NCBI RefSeq assembly: GCF_040939455.1
Contig: NC_134120.1
Location: 59,005,501-59,069,500 of the forward strand
Direction of reading: 5' to 3'
Length of the DNA stretch: 64,000 bases
Source: Microcebus murinus
Lineage: Eukaryota > Chordata > Mammalia > Primates > Cheirogaleidae
Positions 1-10,607 of this stretch are shown here, one piece after another; the first letter of the stretch is position 1, and each line of letters begins with the position of its first letter. The translations under genes were made by a program, and so were the position numbers. Under the pieces are notes generated by a model. That model saw only the letters and a program-made list of their open reading frames with translations, did not search any database and had not been told where the DNA came from.

Positions 1-1413
1 TTGCCCCTCTAAGTCTCCTAACTTTTCTTTCATCTGAACCTTTTTTTTTTTGCTCGAAATTGAGAGATGCTCTGCACTTTTGAATTTTTTATCCATCATG
101 TCCTTAATTTCATACTTATTCTCTAATTCTTCATAGCAATCTATTCTGGGTTTATGGGTGTACTTTCTCAAACATTCTGGGAATATTACTTTTTAAATAT
201 TCTTTTCCAGTCTCTAAATTATCTCTATTTCCTCTGAAGTCAGTTTTTAAGCTTTTTGTTTTGTTTCTATCTTGGGCCATCTTTTCCATGCTGTAAGTTT
301 GTTGTTTTTTTTGTTTTGTTTTGTTTTGTTTGTTTAAATATCTGGTAATCCTTGTCTTTCCTGTCACATTTTTACAGGAAGGATCCAGTCACTTAATGTA
401 AAATTTGTGTGGATTTCCTCTCCTATGGGGCAGTTTGCCTTATAACCCATTAGAACTCTCACCCAGACAAAAGAGCTGAAAGAATGCTCTGATCACCTAT
501 CAGTTGGCTGCACTGCATTTGAAGGGGAGCTATTTTCAGCCTTTGAAATGTAAACCATTCTATAAAGTGTGTCCAGTATCTCATTGTGGTTTTAACTGCA
601 TTTCCCTTATATCTACTGAGATTGAGCACCTTCTCATATATTTGCTGGTTAAGAGCCTGATAAAGTCTCCTGGTCATTTTTCTAATGGATTATTTGTATT
701 TTATTATTATTATATTATTTTTAGGAGTTCTTCATATGCTTCAAATATAAGTCCTTTTATAGATATATGTATTATAAATATTTTCCCCCAACAGATTAAT
801 AGTACCTTTAATGAACAAAAGTTTTTAATGTTAATACAATACTACTTATCAATCTTTTCCCTTGTGTTAGTGCTTTATATCTCTTTTTAAAGAAAATTTA
901 TCTTATTCCAAGAATATGGAGATATTCTTCTATATTATCTTCTTCAATTTTATTATTTTACCTTTCATATTTAGATCTAAAATCCATGAGATGTTCTGTG
1001 TGTGTGGAGTAAAGTAGAGGTGTCAGAATTCATTTCTTCTCCCAGTTTGGATAATCAATTGACCCAACATCATTTGTCTAAAAGACTGTCTTACCTCGCT
1101 ACTCTGAAGTGTCACCTTTGTAATAAAGGAAATGCTCATGCATGCATAGGTTCAATTCTGGACTCTGCATTCTTGCATTCTATCTATCCTTGCATCAAAA
1201 TTGTACTCTATTATATTTTCATAAGTATTGAATACTTTGCTCTTCTTCAATTGTTCTTGGCTATTCTTAGCCCATTGCATTTTTATATTAATATTAGAAT
1301 TAACTTGTCAGTATCTTCAAAATATTCTGCTGGAATCAAACATTGGGGTGCACTGGAGTGTAGCTGCATTGACTCTATAGATCACTTTGGAGAAAACTGA
1401 TATCTTTATAATT

Positions 1414-1715
1414 TTTGTTTTATTTTGTTTTGAGACAGGGTCTGGCTCTGTTGCCCAGGCTAGATGCAGTGGCATCATCACAAACCACTGAAACCTCAAA
1501 CTTCTGCGCTTAAGCAATTCTTCTACCTTAGCCTACCAAGGAACTGGTATTATAGGTGCATGCCACCTTATCTGGTTAATTTTTAAAAAATCTTTTTTTG
1601 TAGAGACAGGGTGTTGCTATGTTGTCCAGGCTTATCGTGAACTCAGCCTCAAATGATCCTCCTGCCTCAGCTTCCCAAAGCACTGGGATTATAGGGCATA
1701 AGCCACATCTGCCCA
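1414..1715 (-). mobile_element. Alu SINE inserted into L1, with target-site duplication
   Basis: This is the reverse complement of a dimeric Alu. A T-rich tail is followed by TGAGACAGGGTCTGGCTCTG, the GCAATTCTTCTACC-type middle, CTCAGCTTCCCAAAGC and a GCCCA end. It is flanked by ATATCTTTATAATT (1400-1413) and ATATCTTTACAATT (1716-1729), a 14-base target-site duplication with one mismatch. The surrounding L1 reads through cleanly on both sides, so the insertion came after the L1. Confidence 0.85.
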
Positions 1716-1872
1716 ATATCTTTACAATTCTGAGTCTCCCTATCTATAAGCATGATATATCCCTTTCTTTGCCTAGTATTTTATAATTTCCCTCAAAATG
1801 TTTTAGAATATTCTGGTTTAGGTCTTAGACCTATTTTGTTAGACTTATTACTAGGCATTTTCTGTTTTCATT

Positions 1873-1990
1873 CGTTCCTGTCCGGGCGCTCTCCCAGTGG
1901 CGGGTGTGCCGCGTGGCCGCCCACTGCACTCGCAGGGCGCACGCTCTCGGGCCTGCCGCAGCCGCCTGCTGGCGCCGGCCGGGCCAAGCT
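1873..1990. other. CpG-rich block inside AT-rich L1
   Basis: A segment of roughly 115 bases with very high GC and many CpGs, including GGGCGC, GCCGCGTGGCCGCC and GGCGCCGGCCGGGCC, interrupts AT-rich L1 sequence. L1-like sequence resumes at about 1995-2000. I do not recognise the segment. It is either an insertion from elsewhere or a filler at a deletion junction. Confidence 0.55.
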
Positions 1991-2337
1991 GCTTCATTCC
2001 AATCTTCTCTGTCTTTACCTCTTGTTGCATTAGTCGCTAAGAAGTGTGTTAGCATCCTCAATTGTGATTGTAGACTTGCCAATTTCTTCTTCTAGATCTG
2101 TCAGTTGTATATAGTTTGAATCCTTATGTAGAAATCTCTAAACTTTTAAGGATTAGCAACTTGTTCAAGTTGTTTTCTAGAAACTAGAGGAAGCGAGTAA
2201 CTGCAAAGCGCAGCCTCAGAGCCTGGCTGGTCTCTGGGCTGCCAGGCCAGACTCTGCTGATTTCACCACCTCTGACCCCCCGGACCTAGGAATGCAGTTT
2301 CTGGGGGCCCTGCTGCTGTTCCAGGGCCAGGAGGTCA

Positions 2338-2874
<537 letters not shown>

Positions 2875-3357
2875 TCAGGTGAGATGTGGAGGCAAAGCTC
2901 CGCGGTCAGCTGAGGCCTCCCGGAGTCCACTCGCCCGGCCATTTCCAGGAGTTCCTGCGTTCTGTTAGGCACCTGTTTGGGAGGCCCTGGACAGGAGGTG
3001 AATGTGGTGTGGACCTCACCCCAAAGAGCTCACAGTTCTGGGAGGGTCCAGCCTTGGAAGATAGACATCCCAAAATGGCATGTAGGCCCCGAGGAAGCAG
3101 GAGATAATCTTACATTTCCTCCATTTGAAGGTATTTTCAGAACCCAATAAATGGAGGAAAAGAAACTGAAAAAAAGAAACTGCTATAGCAAAGGAGCCAT
3201 ACCAAGAACGGGCATAAATAGGCCACCCCACAGGAACCATGGATAGGAAGCCCCAGGAACAACCACATCCCCTGTGTGTCATGACACACACCTGCGAGCC
3301 AGGGCTGGCCTGGGGACACCCGCTTGGCGCCATGACGTCAGCAGACACACTCATTTA

Positions 3358-3637
3358 CTTTTCTTTGAGATAGGGTCTAACTCTGTCACCCAGGCAAGAG
3401 TGCAGTGCATCATGGCTCACCACAACCTCAAATTCCTGGACATAAGCTATCCTCCTATCCTCAGCCTCCCAAACAGGTGGACTACAGGTGGGTGCCACCA
3501 CACCAGGTTAATTTTTGTAGTTTTTGTAGAGATGGGGTCTCGCTCCTGCTTAGGCTGGTCTTGAACTCCTAGCTTCAAACAATCCTCCTGCCTCCCAAAG
3601 TGCTAGGATTACAGGCGCCAGCCACCACACTCAGCCT
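3358..3637 (-). mobile_element. Alu SINE (dimeric, reverse complement)
   Basis: The sequence runs TTTGAGATAGGGTCTAACTC, then CATCATGGCTCACCACAACC, a middle TTTTTGTAGAGATGGGGTCT, and ends CCAAAGTGCTAGGATTACAG with GCCACCACACTCAGCC. Short flanking repeats CTCATTTA at 3350-3357 and 3638-3645 look like the target-site duplication. The insertion is in or beside a MIR that continues to the right. Confidence 0.85.
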
Positions 3638-3640
3638 CTC

Positions 3641-3800
3641 ATTTAGTCTTTAGGACTAAGAGGGAAGTCCTGGACAAGAAACTGAGGCTCAGAGAAGTTA
3701 GGTAACTTGCCCCTGGTTACATAAGCAGGAAGTGGAAGAATTGAGATCTGAACCCAGGAAGCCTCAAACCAAAATCTATGTTCAGCCACTGCCCTAAACC
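3641..3800 (-). mobile_element. MIR SINE, reverse orientation
   Basis: The MIR core is visible on the plus strand as GAAACTGAGGCTCAGAGAAG, then TAGGTAACTTGCCCCTGGTT, and later GATCTGAACCCAGGAAG. This is the reverse complement of the MIR consensus. Confidence 0.8.
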
Positions 3801-4399
3801 GCCTTCCCAGATAAAACACGGACCATGTTGTCTCTGTGAGTGGCACATGTCCCAGTCTGTGATCCTCATGGCAGGCACTGGTTTCTGTTCTCACCACTAC
3901 TCCCACCACGGAAGTAGTTTCCTCCAAGACCTACGAGCCCCTCCAACAGCCCTGGGCACACCCTTTTCTCTTTAGCAATTTATCTGTCTATAAAACAGAG
4001 ATGCACACTCCTCAGTAAATACGCACGCAGGTGTTCTATTTCTTCTTTTGCATAAACATACATGAAGTACAGCCACATATTTCTCTTTGTGTGTATAAGT
4101 ATCAAGAGGCCAACATAGGATATTGCTAGTAAGCCGGGTAGTTCCAGAAGAAGGAAGGTTCGAGGCCAATGGAGGCAAGTCCCATGTGCTATCCACGTCC
4201 GCGGTTCACAGGACGGCAGAGCGGCTCCACGGCCCAGCACAGAGCCAGCGGGGAAGACTTTGTCTCTGGCTCCTGGGAGACGAGGCTGCTCGCTGTGACA
4301 AGGTGCCAGCATGTCCCAGTGGGGAAGTCACAGACCAGAGTGAGCCAGCTCGTGACCAGGACCTGCTGGACACTGGCTCAGTGAGGGACTGCCCAGGGG

Positions 4400-4765
4400 A
4401 AGCTGCAGGTGGGGGCTGGGGGCACTTTTTGCCCCCATGACTGATAGGAGCATGTGACTGGCTCTGGCCAATGAGCTGTGAGCCAAAGTGGCACAAGTCT
4501 GTTCTGGCGGAGCGTTTAATTGCCCACTGAGACCCTCCAGCAAGCACTCCCCTCTGGCATGTGGTCTATTGGCACTGAGATGGTAGCTGCTCTGCCACCT
4601 AGACCCCTGAGTGACAATGACACCGGAATCCTCCGCCAAGTCACAATAGACACACGGCATGGGCAGGAACTCAATCTTCGTTGTGTTAAGTCAATGGGAT
4701 GTAAGCGCGTTGGTTTCGGCGACATAACCGGAGTGGGCAGCGTGACTTGCCACTCTGGCTCACGC
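4400..4765 (+). repeat. Decayed LTR-like or MER-type interspersed repeat
   Basis: The block contains ATGTGACTGGCTCTGGCCAATGAG-type sequence near 4452 and a late segment, CAATCTTCGTTGTGTTAAGTC, that resembles the TTGTTGTTTTAAGCCACTG ending common in old LTR-type repeats. The family is uncertain and the edges are vague. Confidence 0.4.
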
Positions 4766-4939
4766 AAGGGGCCCTGGTTCTGAAGAGGGGGCCGATGAGA
4801 GGATCTGCTTTCTCAAGGCTCCAACTCGAGAACAGGTTTTGAGTGTCAATGAGAAGGAAGGGACCCGTGGGTGGGTTTGCTTTGGGCTAAAGTTTGGGGC
4901 CTTGTGGTTGGCCGAGCTTCATATTGCCAGCCCAAGTAC

Positions 4940-5435
4940 GGATGAATTTGGAGGCCATTATGTTAAGTGATATGAGCCAGGCACAGAAAGACAAATAACC
5001 ACATGTTCTCATTCACGTGTAAGAGCTAAAACCGTGGGTCTGGTAGATGAAAAGAGTAGAAGAGTGGTTACTATCGGCTGGGGAGGGGACAGAGAGCCCG
5101 AAGGCGGCTGCTGGACACGGAAGCACCGCTGGCGGGAGGAGCAGATCCCAGCGCCCTGCAGCACCGCGGCGCTGCCATTAGCAGTTTAGTGCGCACAGTC
5201 GCACAGCTAGAAGAGCAGACTGTGAATGTTCCCAATACAAAGACATGAAAACATTCGAGGTGATGGATGTGCTGATTACCTTGATTTGATCATTCCACAT
5301 TGTATACATGTATGGAAATATCACACAGTACCCTATAAATATGTACAAGCATTATCTATCAATTAAAAATAATAACGAAGTCCAAAAAAATCAACTCAAA
5401 CAAGAATTAACTTTTAAAATAAAATTTTAAAAAAT
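4940..5435 (+). mobile_element. LINE-1 3' end (L1MA-like)
   Basis: The sequence GCCAGGCACAGAAAGACAAA near 4975, then GTTACTATCGGCTGGGGAGG and GAGGTGATGGATGTGCTGATT near 5260, matches the L1MA-type 3' untranslated region. It ends in AT-rich sequence with AATAAAATTTT at about 5420. A GC-rich block at about 5092-5190 replaces part of the consensus. Confidence 0.8.
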
Positions 5436-5439
5436 TGCC

Positions 5440-6040
5440 AGCCCAGACCCAAATCAGAAGGTCAGCGCTAAGGTCACTGACCACCACTCTCCCTAGCATG
5501 GCCGCAGAGCGCGCCGGCGTGCAGCCCTCCACAGCGCCTCGCTGGGCCTGGCTGCCTCCAGGGCACGGCTCCCAGCCCGAGGCCAGGAGATCCCTGCAAG
5601 ACGAGCCTGCCTGCCCACAGGGCTCTGCGTCTCCTGTGCTCGGACAGACGGTTCTGGTCCGCCCTGCCCCTCCCTCCCCGGTAGGCTACGGCGGCTTTTG
5701 CCTGCCCTGTGCTCCCTGTCGTGAAACACCCCTCCTTTCATCTGGGCCAGACCCCAGGCTTCAGGGGTGGCGGGGCCCCGGCCTGGCCAACGCAAGCACC
5801 ACACCCTCCTGGCCACCGTGATGGTCCAGGGAGAACACTCAACACAGCAGGCCAGGGAGTTGACAAGGCAGGAGATGTGGGCCACAGCTTCTGGGCCCTC
5901 CGCACCCCAGGAGGAGAGGCCTCCCCCCAGGACAAAGCCCCCACAGAGCACAGCTGGGCCCAGAGGTGAAGATAGAGCATTCCTGGCATCCTCACACCAG
6001 CACCTGGGTTCATCCAAGCCTGAAGGCTGCTTACCATGAG
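5440..6040. other. GC-rich single-copy intron DNA, nothing recognised
   Basis: About 600 bases with no repeat or exon that I can recognise. Open frames on both strands reflect GC content. Confidence 0.5.
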
Positions 6041-6540
6041 TCTGTGTGTTGTCTAGCACAGCATAACAAATTACCCCAAGACTTGACAGCCAAAAAAACA
6101 AACGCTAATCATGTCACAGTCTCCTTGAGTCAAGGATCCAAAAGCAACTTAGCTGGGTTCCTCTGGCTCAAGGTCTCTCAGGAGATTGCTGTCCAGCTGA
6201 GAATGGGGCTGCGGTCTCATCTGAAGGCTCCACTGAGGGAGGCTCAGCTCCAAGCTCGCTCATTGGTTATGGGCTGGACTCTGTTCCTCAGTGGTTGCAG
6301 GACTGACAGCTTCTCACCACACCATGTGGGGCCTAGCCCTAACCCTAGTGCAGCTCACCATGTGTCATCAGCACGTGTGACACAAGTGACTGCCAGAACA
6401 CAAATGCACCTCCAGGACAGAATGCTTATGACCTAATCTCAGTCCAGCCCACACTCAGGGTGAGGGTACTACACCAGGGCATGAGTACCAAAAGACAGGG
6501 TCACTGGGCGCCATCTTAGAGGCTGCCTGCTGCAGATATG
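6040..6540 (+). repeat. Decayed mammalian interspersed repeat, family uncertain
   Basis: The start, GCATAACAAATTACCCCAAG with ACTTGACAGCC, resembles a widespread mammalian repeat that begins ATAACAAACCACCCCAAAAC. The following GTCTCATCTGAAGGCTC and TGGGCTGGACTCTGTTCC blocks are consistent with it. I cannot name the family with confidence. Confidence 0.45.
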
Positions 6541-6597
6541 TCTCATTTATGCATCAAGAAATTCCTCTTTGTGTGAAGGCCAATTCTGAGTCCTGTT

Positions 6598-6638
6598 TTG
6601 TCACTAAGAGGGTCTGAACAATACCCTCTTAGTGACAA
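6598..6638. repeat. Perfect 16-bp inverted repeat with 9-base loop (hairpin)
   Basis: The left arm TTGTCACTAAGAGGGT (6598-6613) is exactly complementary to the right arm ACCCTCTTAGTGACAA (6623-6638). The loop is CTGAACAAT. The structure would form in either DNA strand and in the ADAMTS2 pre-mRNA. Confidence 0.9.
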
Positions 6639-6653
6639 TCCTCCTAGGAGGAT
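6638..6653. repeat. 16-bp perfect palindrome beside the hairpin
   Basis: ATCCTCCTAGGAGGAT is self-complementary over all 16 bases and shares its first base with the end of the preceding hairpin. Confidence 0.9.
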
Positions 6654-7662
6654 CCCTGGTCAAGGCACTGGCTGGCAGGTGAGCGATGGTGGCTGGGCTC
6701 GGGGCAGCTGGCATGTCCTACACCAGTGGGAGAAGAGCTGGGGCCAAGTCTCTGAGTTGGGAGCCCAGCCATCAGGACACACCCCGTGTCAGGACCAGAA
6801 ATAGGAACAAGGCCATCAGGTAAAGCGCAGAGCCAAGGGCAGGAGCCAGGCTGACCCAGGGTAGGGACGATCTGGCAGAGGGTGTGCGGACAGGCCGCTG
6901 TCCTTGGTGGGCAGACTGTGGGATGTTCTGGGAGGATGTCACTAACCCAAGTGCTTACAGGGGCAAGGCAGGTGACACAAGTCAGTGAGGCAGGTTGGTT
7001 CTGAAGGGCAGAGGGTACAGAGGAATATTTCCCTACGATGCTGAAGAAGGTTGGCAGGTGCTAAGGCGTGGCGAGGGCCGCAGCAAACCCAGGGGCCGCA
7101 CTCAGGAGGAGGGGTGGGGCCCGCTCGGAGCAGCGGGACAGAAGCCTGGGGCTGCCGGACTGGACGCCTCAGGCCAAGCATTACGGCTGGAGCCTACAAG
7201 GACGCTCACTGATAGTGCACATGGCTCGACAAAACAAAGCACATGCCCAGGTCCCCAGCTGGAGACTCCTAGAATACAGGGCCTCGAGGGGACAGCCCCT
7301 TCTCCGTGCCCTGCAGACTGGATGACTCTGGCCCATGCCCCTTTCCTCCATGCGGCTGGGCTTCCCAAACCCTCGTGACAGCCAAAGTGATCTTGCTGCT
7401 GCGGCAAGATAATTCATTGAAGTATTGATTTGTGTTTTTGTTCTTGCCTTATTTTGTTCTCCGCCCATTGCAAGAGGGCAACTGCCACTTGTCTTCTCCA
7501 GCCCCAGTGGAGTTTGTACAAGATCCAGAGCTGGAGTGACCTAGGACCCCCTCCCGGCTTCTGGGCTCTGAGGGGACCCCCAGGGCAGGTGCTTTGGGAG
7601 GCTGGGGGTTTGGGCATTGGCGGGGGAGGCTGCACTGGAGCCAGGGCAGCCCTGGGAGCAGG

Positions 7663-7803
7663 ACTTCAGGAGACAGTCTCTGTGCACTGGCCTCGGGGAG
7701 CCTGGGTCCTGGAGGAGGGCACCCTGAAAAGTCAAGGAGGGGGTCACATAGTGTTCAGGCATCCAGGGGCACAACCCGTCCCTGGGACCTTGACTGAAGT
7801 TGC
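7663..7803 (+). repeat. Inverted duplication A, left arm
   Basis: The reverse complement of this 141-base block matches 8554-8695, with about 94 percent identity and one single-base gap by hand alignment. Shared landmarks include CACTGGCC, GGAGGAGGGCACCCTGAAAA and AGGCATCCAGGGGCACAAC. It is not a recognised repeat family. The spacer between the arms is about 750 bases. Confidence 0.88.
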
Positions 7804-8553
7804 TTGCGCTTTCTCTCTCTCTAGCAATGTCCCAACTTTCCCAAGATTCCGGCCTATCTCAGATGGACACAGAGCAGCCCAGGGGCAGGGTCCTCATCCT
7901 TGCTAGGTCTGTGGGTGCCCAGGAACCAGCTGTGCCGACATCGACCTTGTGCCTAGAGGCCACAACAGGGCCCATGTGCATTTTAGAACAGGCAGCTGAG
8001 ATGGACGGAGGCTGGTGCCACATCAGGAGGGTCAGGTCAGGGTGGCAGGAGCTGAGAGGCTCAGGGCTGCAGAAGGAAGGAGCAGGGACATGCAGTTTTC
8101 TGGCTTTGGTGCCTGGTGGCAACACAGACAGGAGGTCTGGGGAGGGGCTACAAGCTCGGGAAGGAGAGTGTGGGGTCCACAGAGCCAGGGTCACAGTCGT
8201 GGGCACGGCCTTTCTTGGCCAGCTTGCTCACTTGGAAGAGCTCAGCAGCGTTGCCTCAGGGAGCTTTCCTGCTTCTCTGGGTCTAGCCCTCTTGGGTGAC
8301 TGGTCCAAGTGCTCTGCCCCAAGGAAAAGGGCCGGCCAGGACCTAAGCCAGGCAGGTGGAACAGAGTTTTGAAAGGACCAAAAACTGCCTGAAGTAGGTC
8401 TGCCTGGTGGCAGTCCCCAAAACAAACACCTAGAGACTCCTGCCTCTTGTACCCCAGACCCACTTCCCTCCACCCTCTCCCCCCACTCATGAGAGCTGCT
8501 GGCAGTCTTCCCACGAGCTCCAGATGCCTCTAGGGACCCTCGTGGACACCGGT

Positions 8554-8695
8554 GCAACTTCAGTCAAGGTCCCAGGGACGCGTTGTGCCCCTGGATGCCT
8601 GAACACTGATGTGGCCCCCTCCTTGACTTTTCAGGGTGCCCTCCTCCAGGACTCAGGCTCCCCAGGGCCAGTGCACAGAGACTGTCTCCTGATGT
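8554..8695 (-). repeat. Inverted duplication A, right arm
   Basis: This is the inverted copy of 7663-7803. It starts GCAACTTCAGTCAAGGTCCC and ends near GACTGTCTCCTGATGTCT. Outside these limits the flanks differ at once. The flanking DNA on both sides is GC-rich and otherwise unremarkable. Confidence 0.88.
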
Positions 8696-10607
8696 CTGGG
8701 CACAGACATGCAGGTGGCTGGGCAGGTCTGGGGCCCAGGAGGGAGGTCCCGGCTGGCTGTGGGCAGGGCAAGGCACCTGCTCCTAAAGGCAGTCCCACCA
8801 TGGGAAGAGCCCAGGCCCAGGTCTCTCTAAGACCTGCTGGGGCCTCCCTGCTGCTGTCCAAAGCATGGGAGACTGTCCCCACCTGCAGCAGTTTCCGCCA
8901 GCAGTCACTCAGGCTCCAGCGGGATCACCCGCCAGGACTCTGCCTCCTTCGGCCCCTTCACCACCTGGCCTGCGTGCACGTGGCCCCACAGATGCATTCC
9001 TGCTCCCTGGGGACCCCAGACTCCCCCATTCTGTGCCCTTGCAGGGGTCATAGCCTGGCAACTGTGCTTTCCCCCGAGGGAGGAGACACATCCGTTCCTC
9101 CAGCAGTGAGGGAACATGAGACGGTCGCCTATTTCGACTGAGAGATTCTCCCCCCAGCTCCCGTCGCCTGCACCCTCCCAGCGCTGAGGAGCCCGAGTCC
9201 CACTGCCCGCTCCTCTCCACATCGGCTCCTCCAGGAAATTCTGTGCTGCAGTGGGGACAGGGCTGAGCCTGGGCCGTGGTGCTCCTGAGAAGCAGTGTCC
9301 CAGGCTGTGTGGGGTGGCTGCAGAACCAGCTGGAGGCGGCACAGGGCGACCAGCCCTCTCTCGGGGGAGCTCTGGGGACCAGCCCTCCGGAGCAGCGGAC
9401 AGGGCTGCTCAGCGGTGCACGGGCACATCCAGACCCTGGGGCTGGGGGGCAGCTCAGGGTCCACTTCCTGAGTGAATGAGACCTCTGAGCCCTGGGGCCA
9501 GGCTCTCCATAGTAGGAACTGCTCTTAGAAGTTCCGGCCTCCACATGGGACCTCTAGAGGCCAGCCCAAGAAGACTGCTGTCCGGGCTGTGACAGAGTCC
9601 TGGGGCCACTCGCTTCAGGACACAGAAGGAGCCCTGTGGGGCTGACCTCCCTCACCCACTGATCGGCCTTGGCTCGGAGCACAGGAACAGACAGGTTCCC
9701 AAGAGGCTCACCAGGCCCTCCAGTGGGGCCCTAAGAGGACAGTTGTCCTTCAGCGTGGGCCCTGCCCCTCAAGAGCCCTATGTGGACACGAAATCTACCA
9801 GTGCGGACACAGGCTCCCAATCCGGCTCCACTGCCTGAGTGTCTTGGGGCCAGGGACCAGGCTGCCCAGCCACCCTTCCTGCCCACGCCCTGCTGTGTGC
9901 AGGAATCCTCCTTGGCCCCTGTGAACGCCGACCTATTTCCACGTTGAGACCCTCCTTGCTAAGCTGGTTCACAGAGCTGCCCACATGCAGAAGGCAGGCA
10001 TGGCCCTAGGCCTTGAGGTTGTCCCAGTGCAGCACCGGGGCCTGGCCCCAGAAGGCCAGCATTCACTCCTAGCTCAGCCCATCTGGCTCTCCCAGCTTGG
10101 GCGGGAAGGGGTCTGGGGACTTGCACAAAGGGGCCAGTGATCCAACTGCAGGGTCCAGAGGGCAGATCCAAGGTCCTCATAGAAGTGAGGGCTTGGTGAC
10201 CCTTCACTTGGGTCACGAGAGTCACTTTGCTGAATTTTCCCCAGGGCTGGCAGGAGTCTGGGCTGGGGCAAGGATGAGGGAACACTGCCAGTCCCAGAAT
10301 GTCAGGCCCAGCCCTCAGGGGCCTGGGTGACCCCACTGGGCTCTGCAGGAACAGCCAAGAGCTGTTGGAGCCCTATGGGCCCTGGGTGGGCTGTGTCGAG
10401 TGCCAAGCCCCCCACTCTGTCCTGGCCTCCTGGGCCCTGGCTCTGAGCCGCCGGCCTCAGTCCCATTTGCTTGAAGCATTCACAGGGCCACATGGGGAGC
10501 CTCGTGTCCATGTGCCTGTCACTCTCCCTGGCCTCTGAGTCTGCCGAGTCAGAATCTCCTGGAGGGTGAGGCGGCTGCTGGGCCCTGGCCTTCAGCAGCA
10601 GCTGCAT
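8696..10607. other. GC-rich single-copy intron DNA, nothing recognised
   Basis: About 1.9 kb with no recognised repeat or exon. Many overlapping open frames on both strands are expected from the base composition and show no family resemblance. Confidence 0.5.

Larger units (their letters stand above)
480..2110 (-). mobile_element. LINE-1 (old L1M-type) fragment, interrupted
   Basis: The plus strand shows the reverse complement of the ORF2-side part of a LINE-1. Recognisable blocks occur in the expected order: TATCTCATTGTGGTTTTAAC near 570, a CACCATTTG-like motif (CATCATTTGTCTAAAAGAC) near 1070, TTCTTGGCTATTCTTAG near 1250, and TTGACTCTATAGATCACTTTGG near 1370. After the Alu insertion the L1 resumes at about 1716. 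It continues to about 1870 and again at about 1995-2110. The element is full of stops and non-functional. The outer edges are approximate, and bases 1-480 are AT-rich and may belong to another decayed repeat. Confidence 0.75.

Noticed and set aside
1873..1990. CpG island promoter
   Set aside because: It is too short and embedded in L1, with no exon or start context beside it.
8554..8695. Possible extra exon because of TTTTCAGG and an open frame
   Set aside because: The same sequence is present inverted at 7.7 kb, there is no convincing donor and no protein match.
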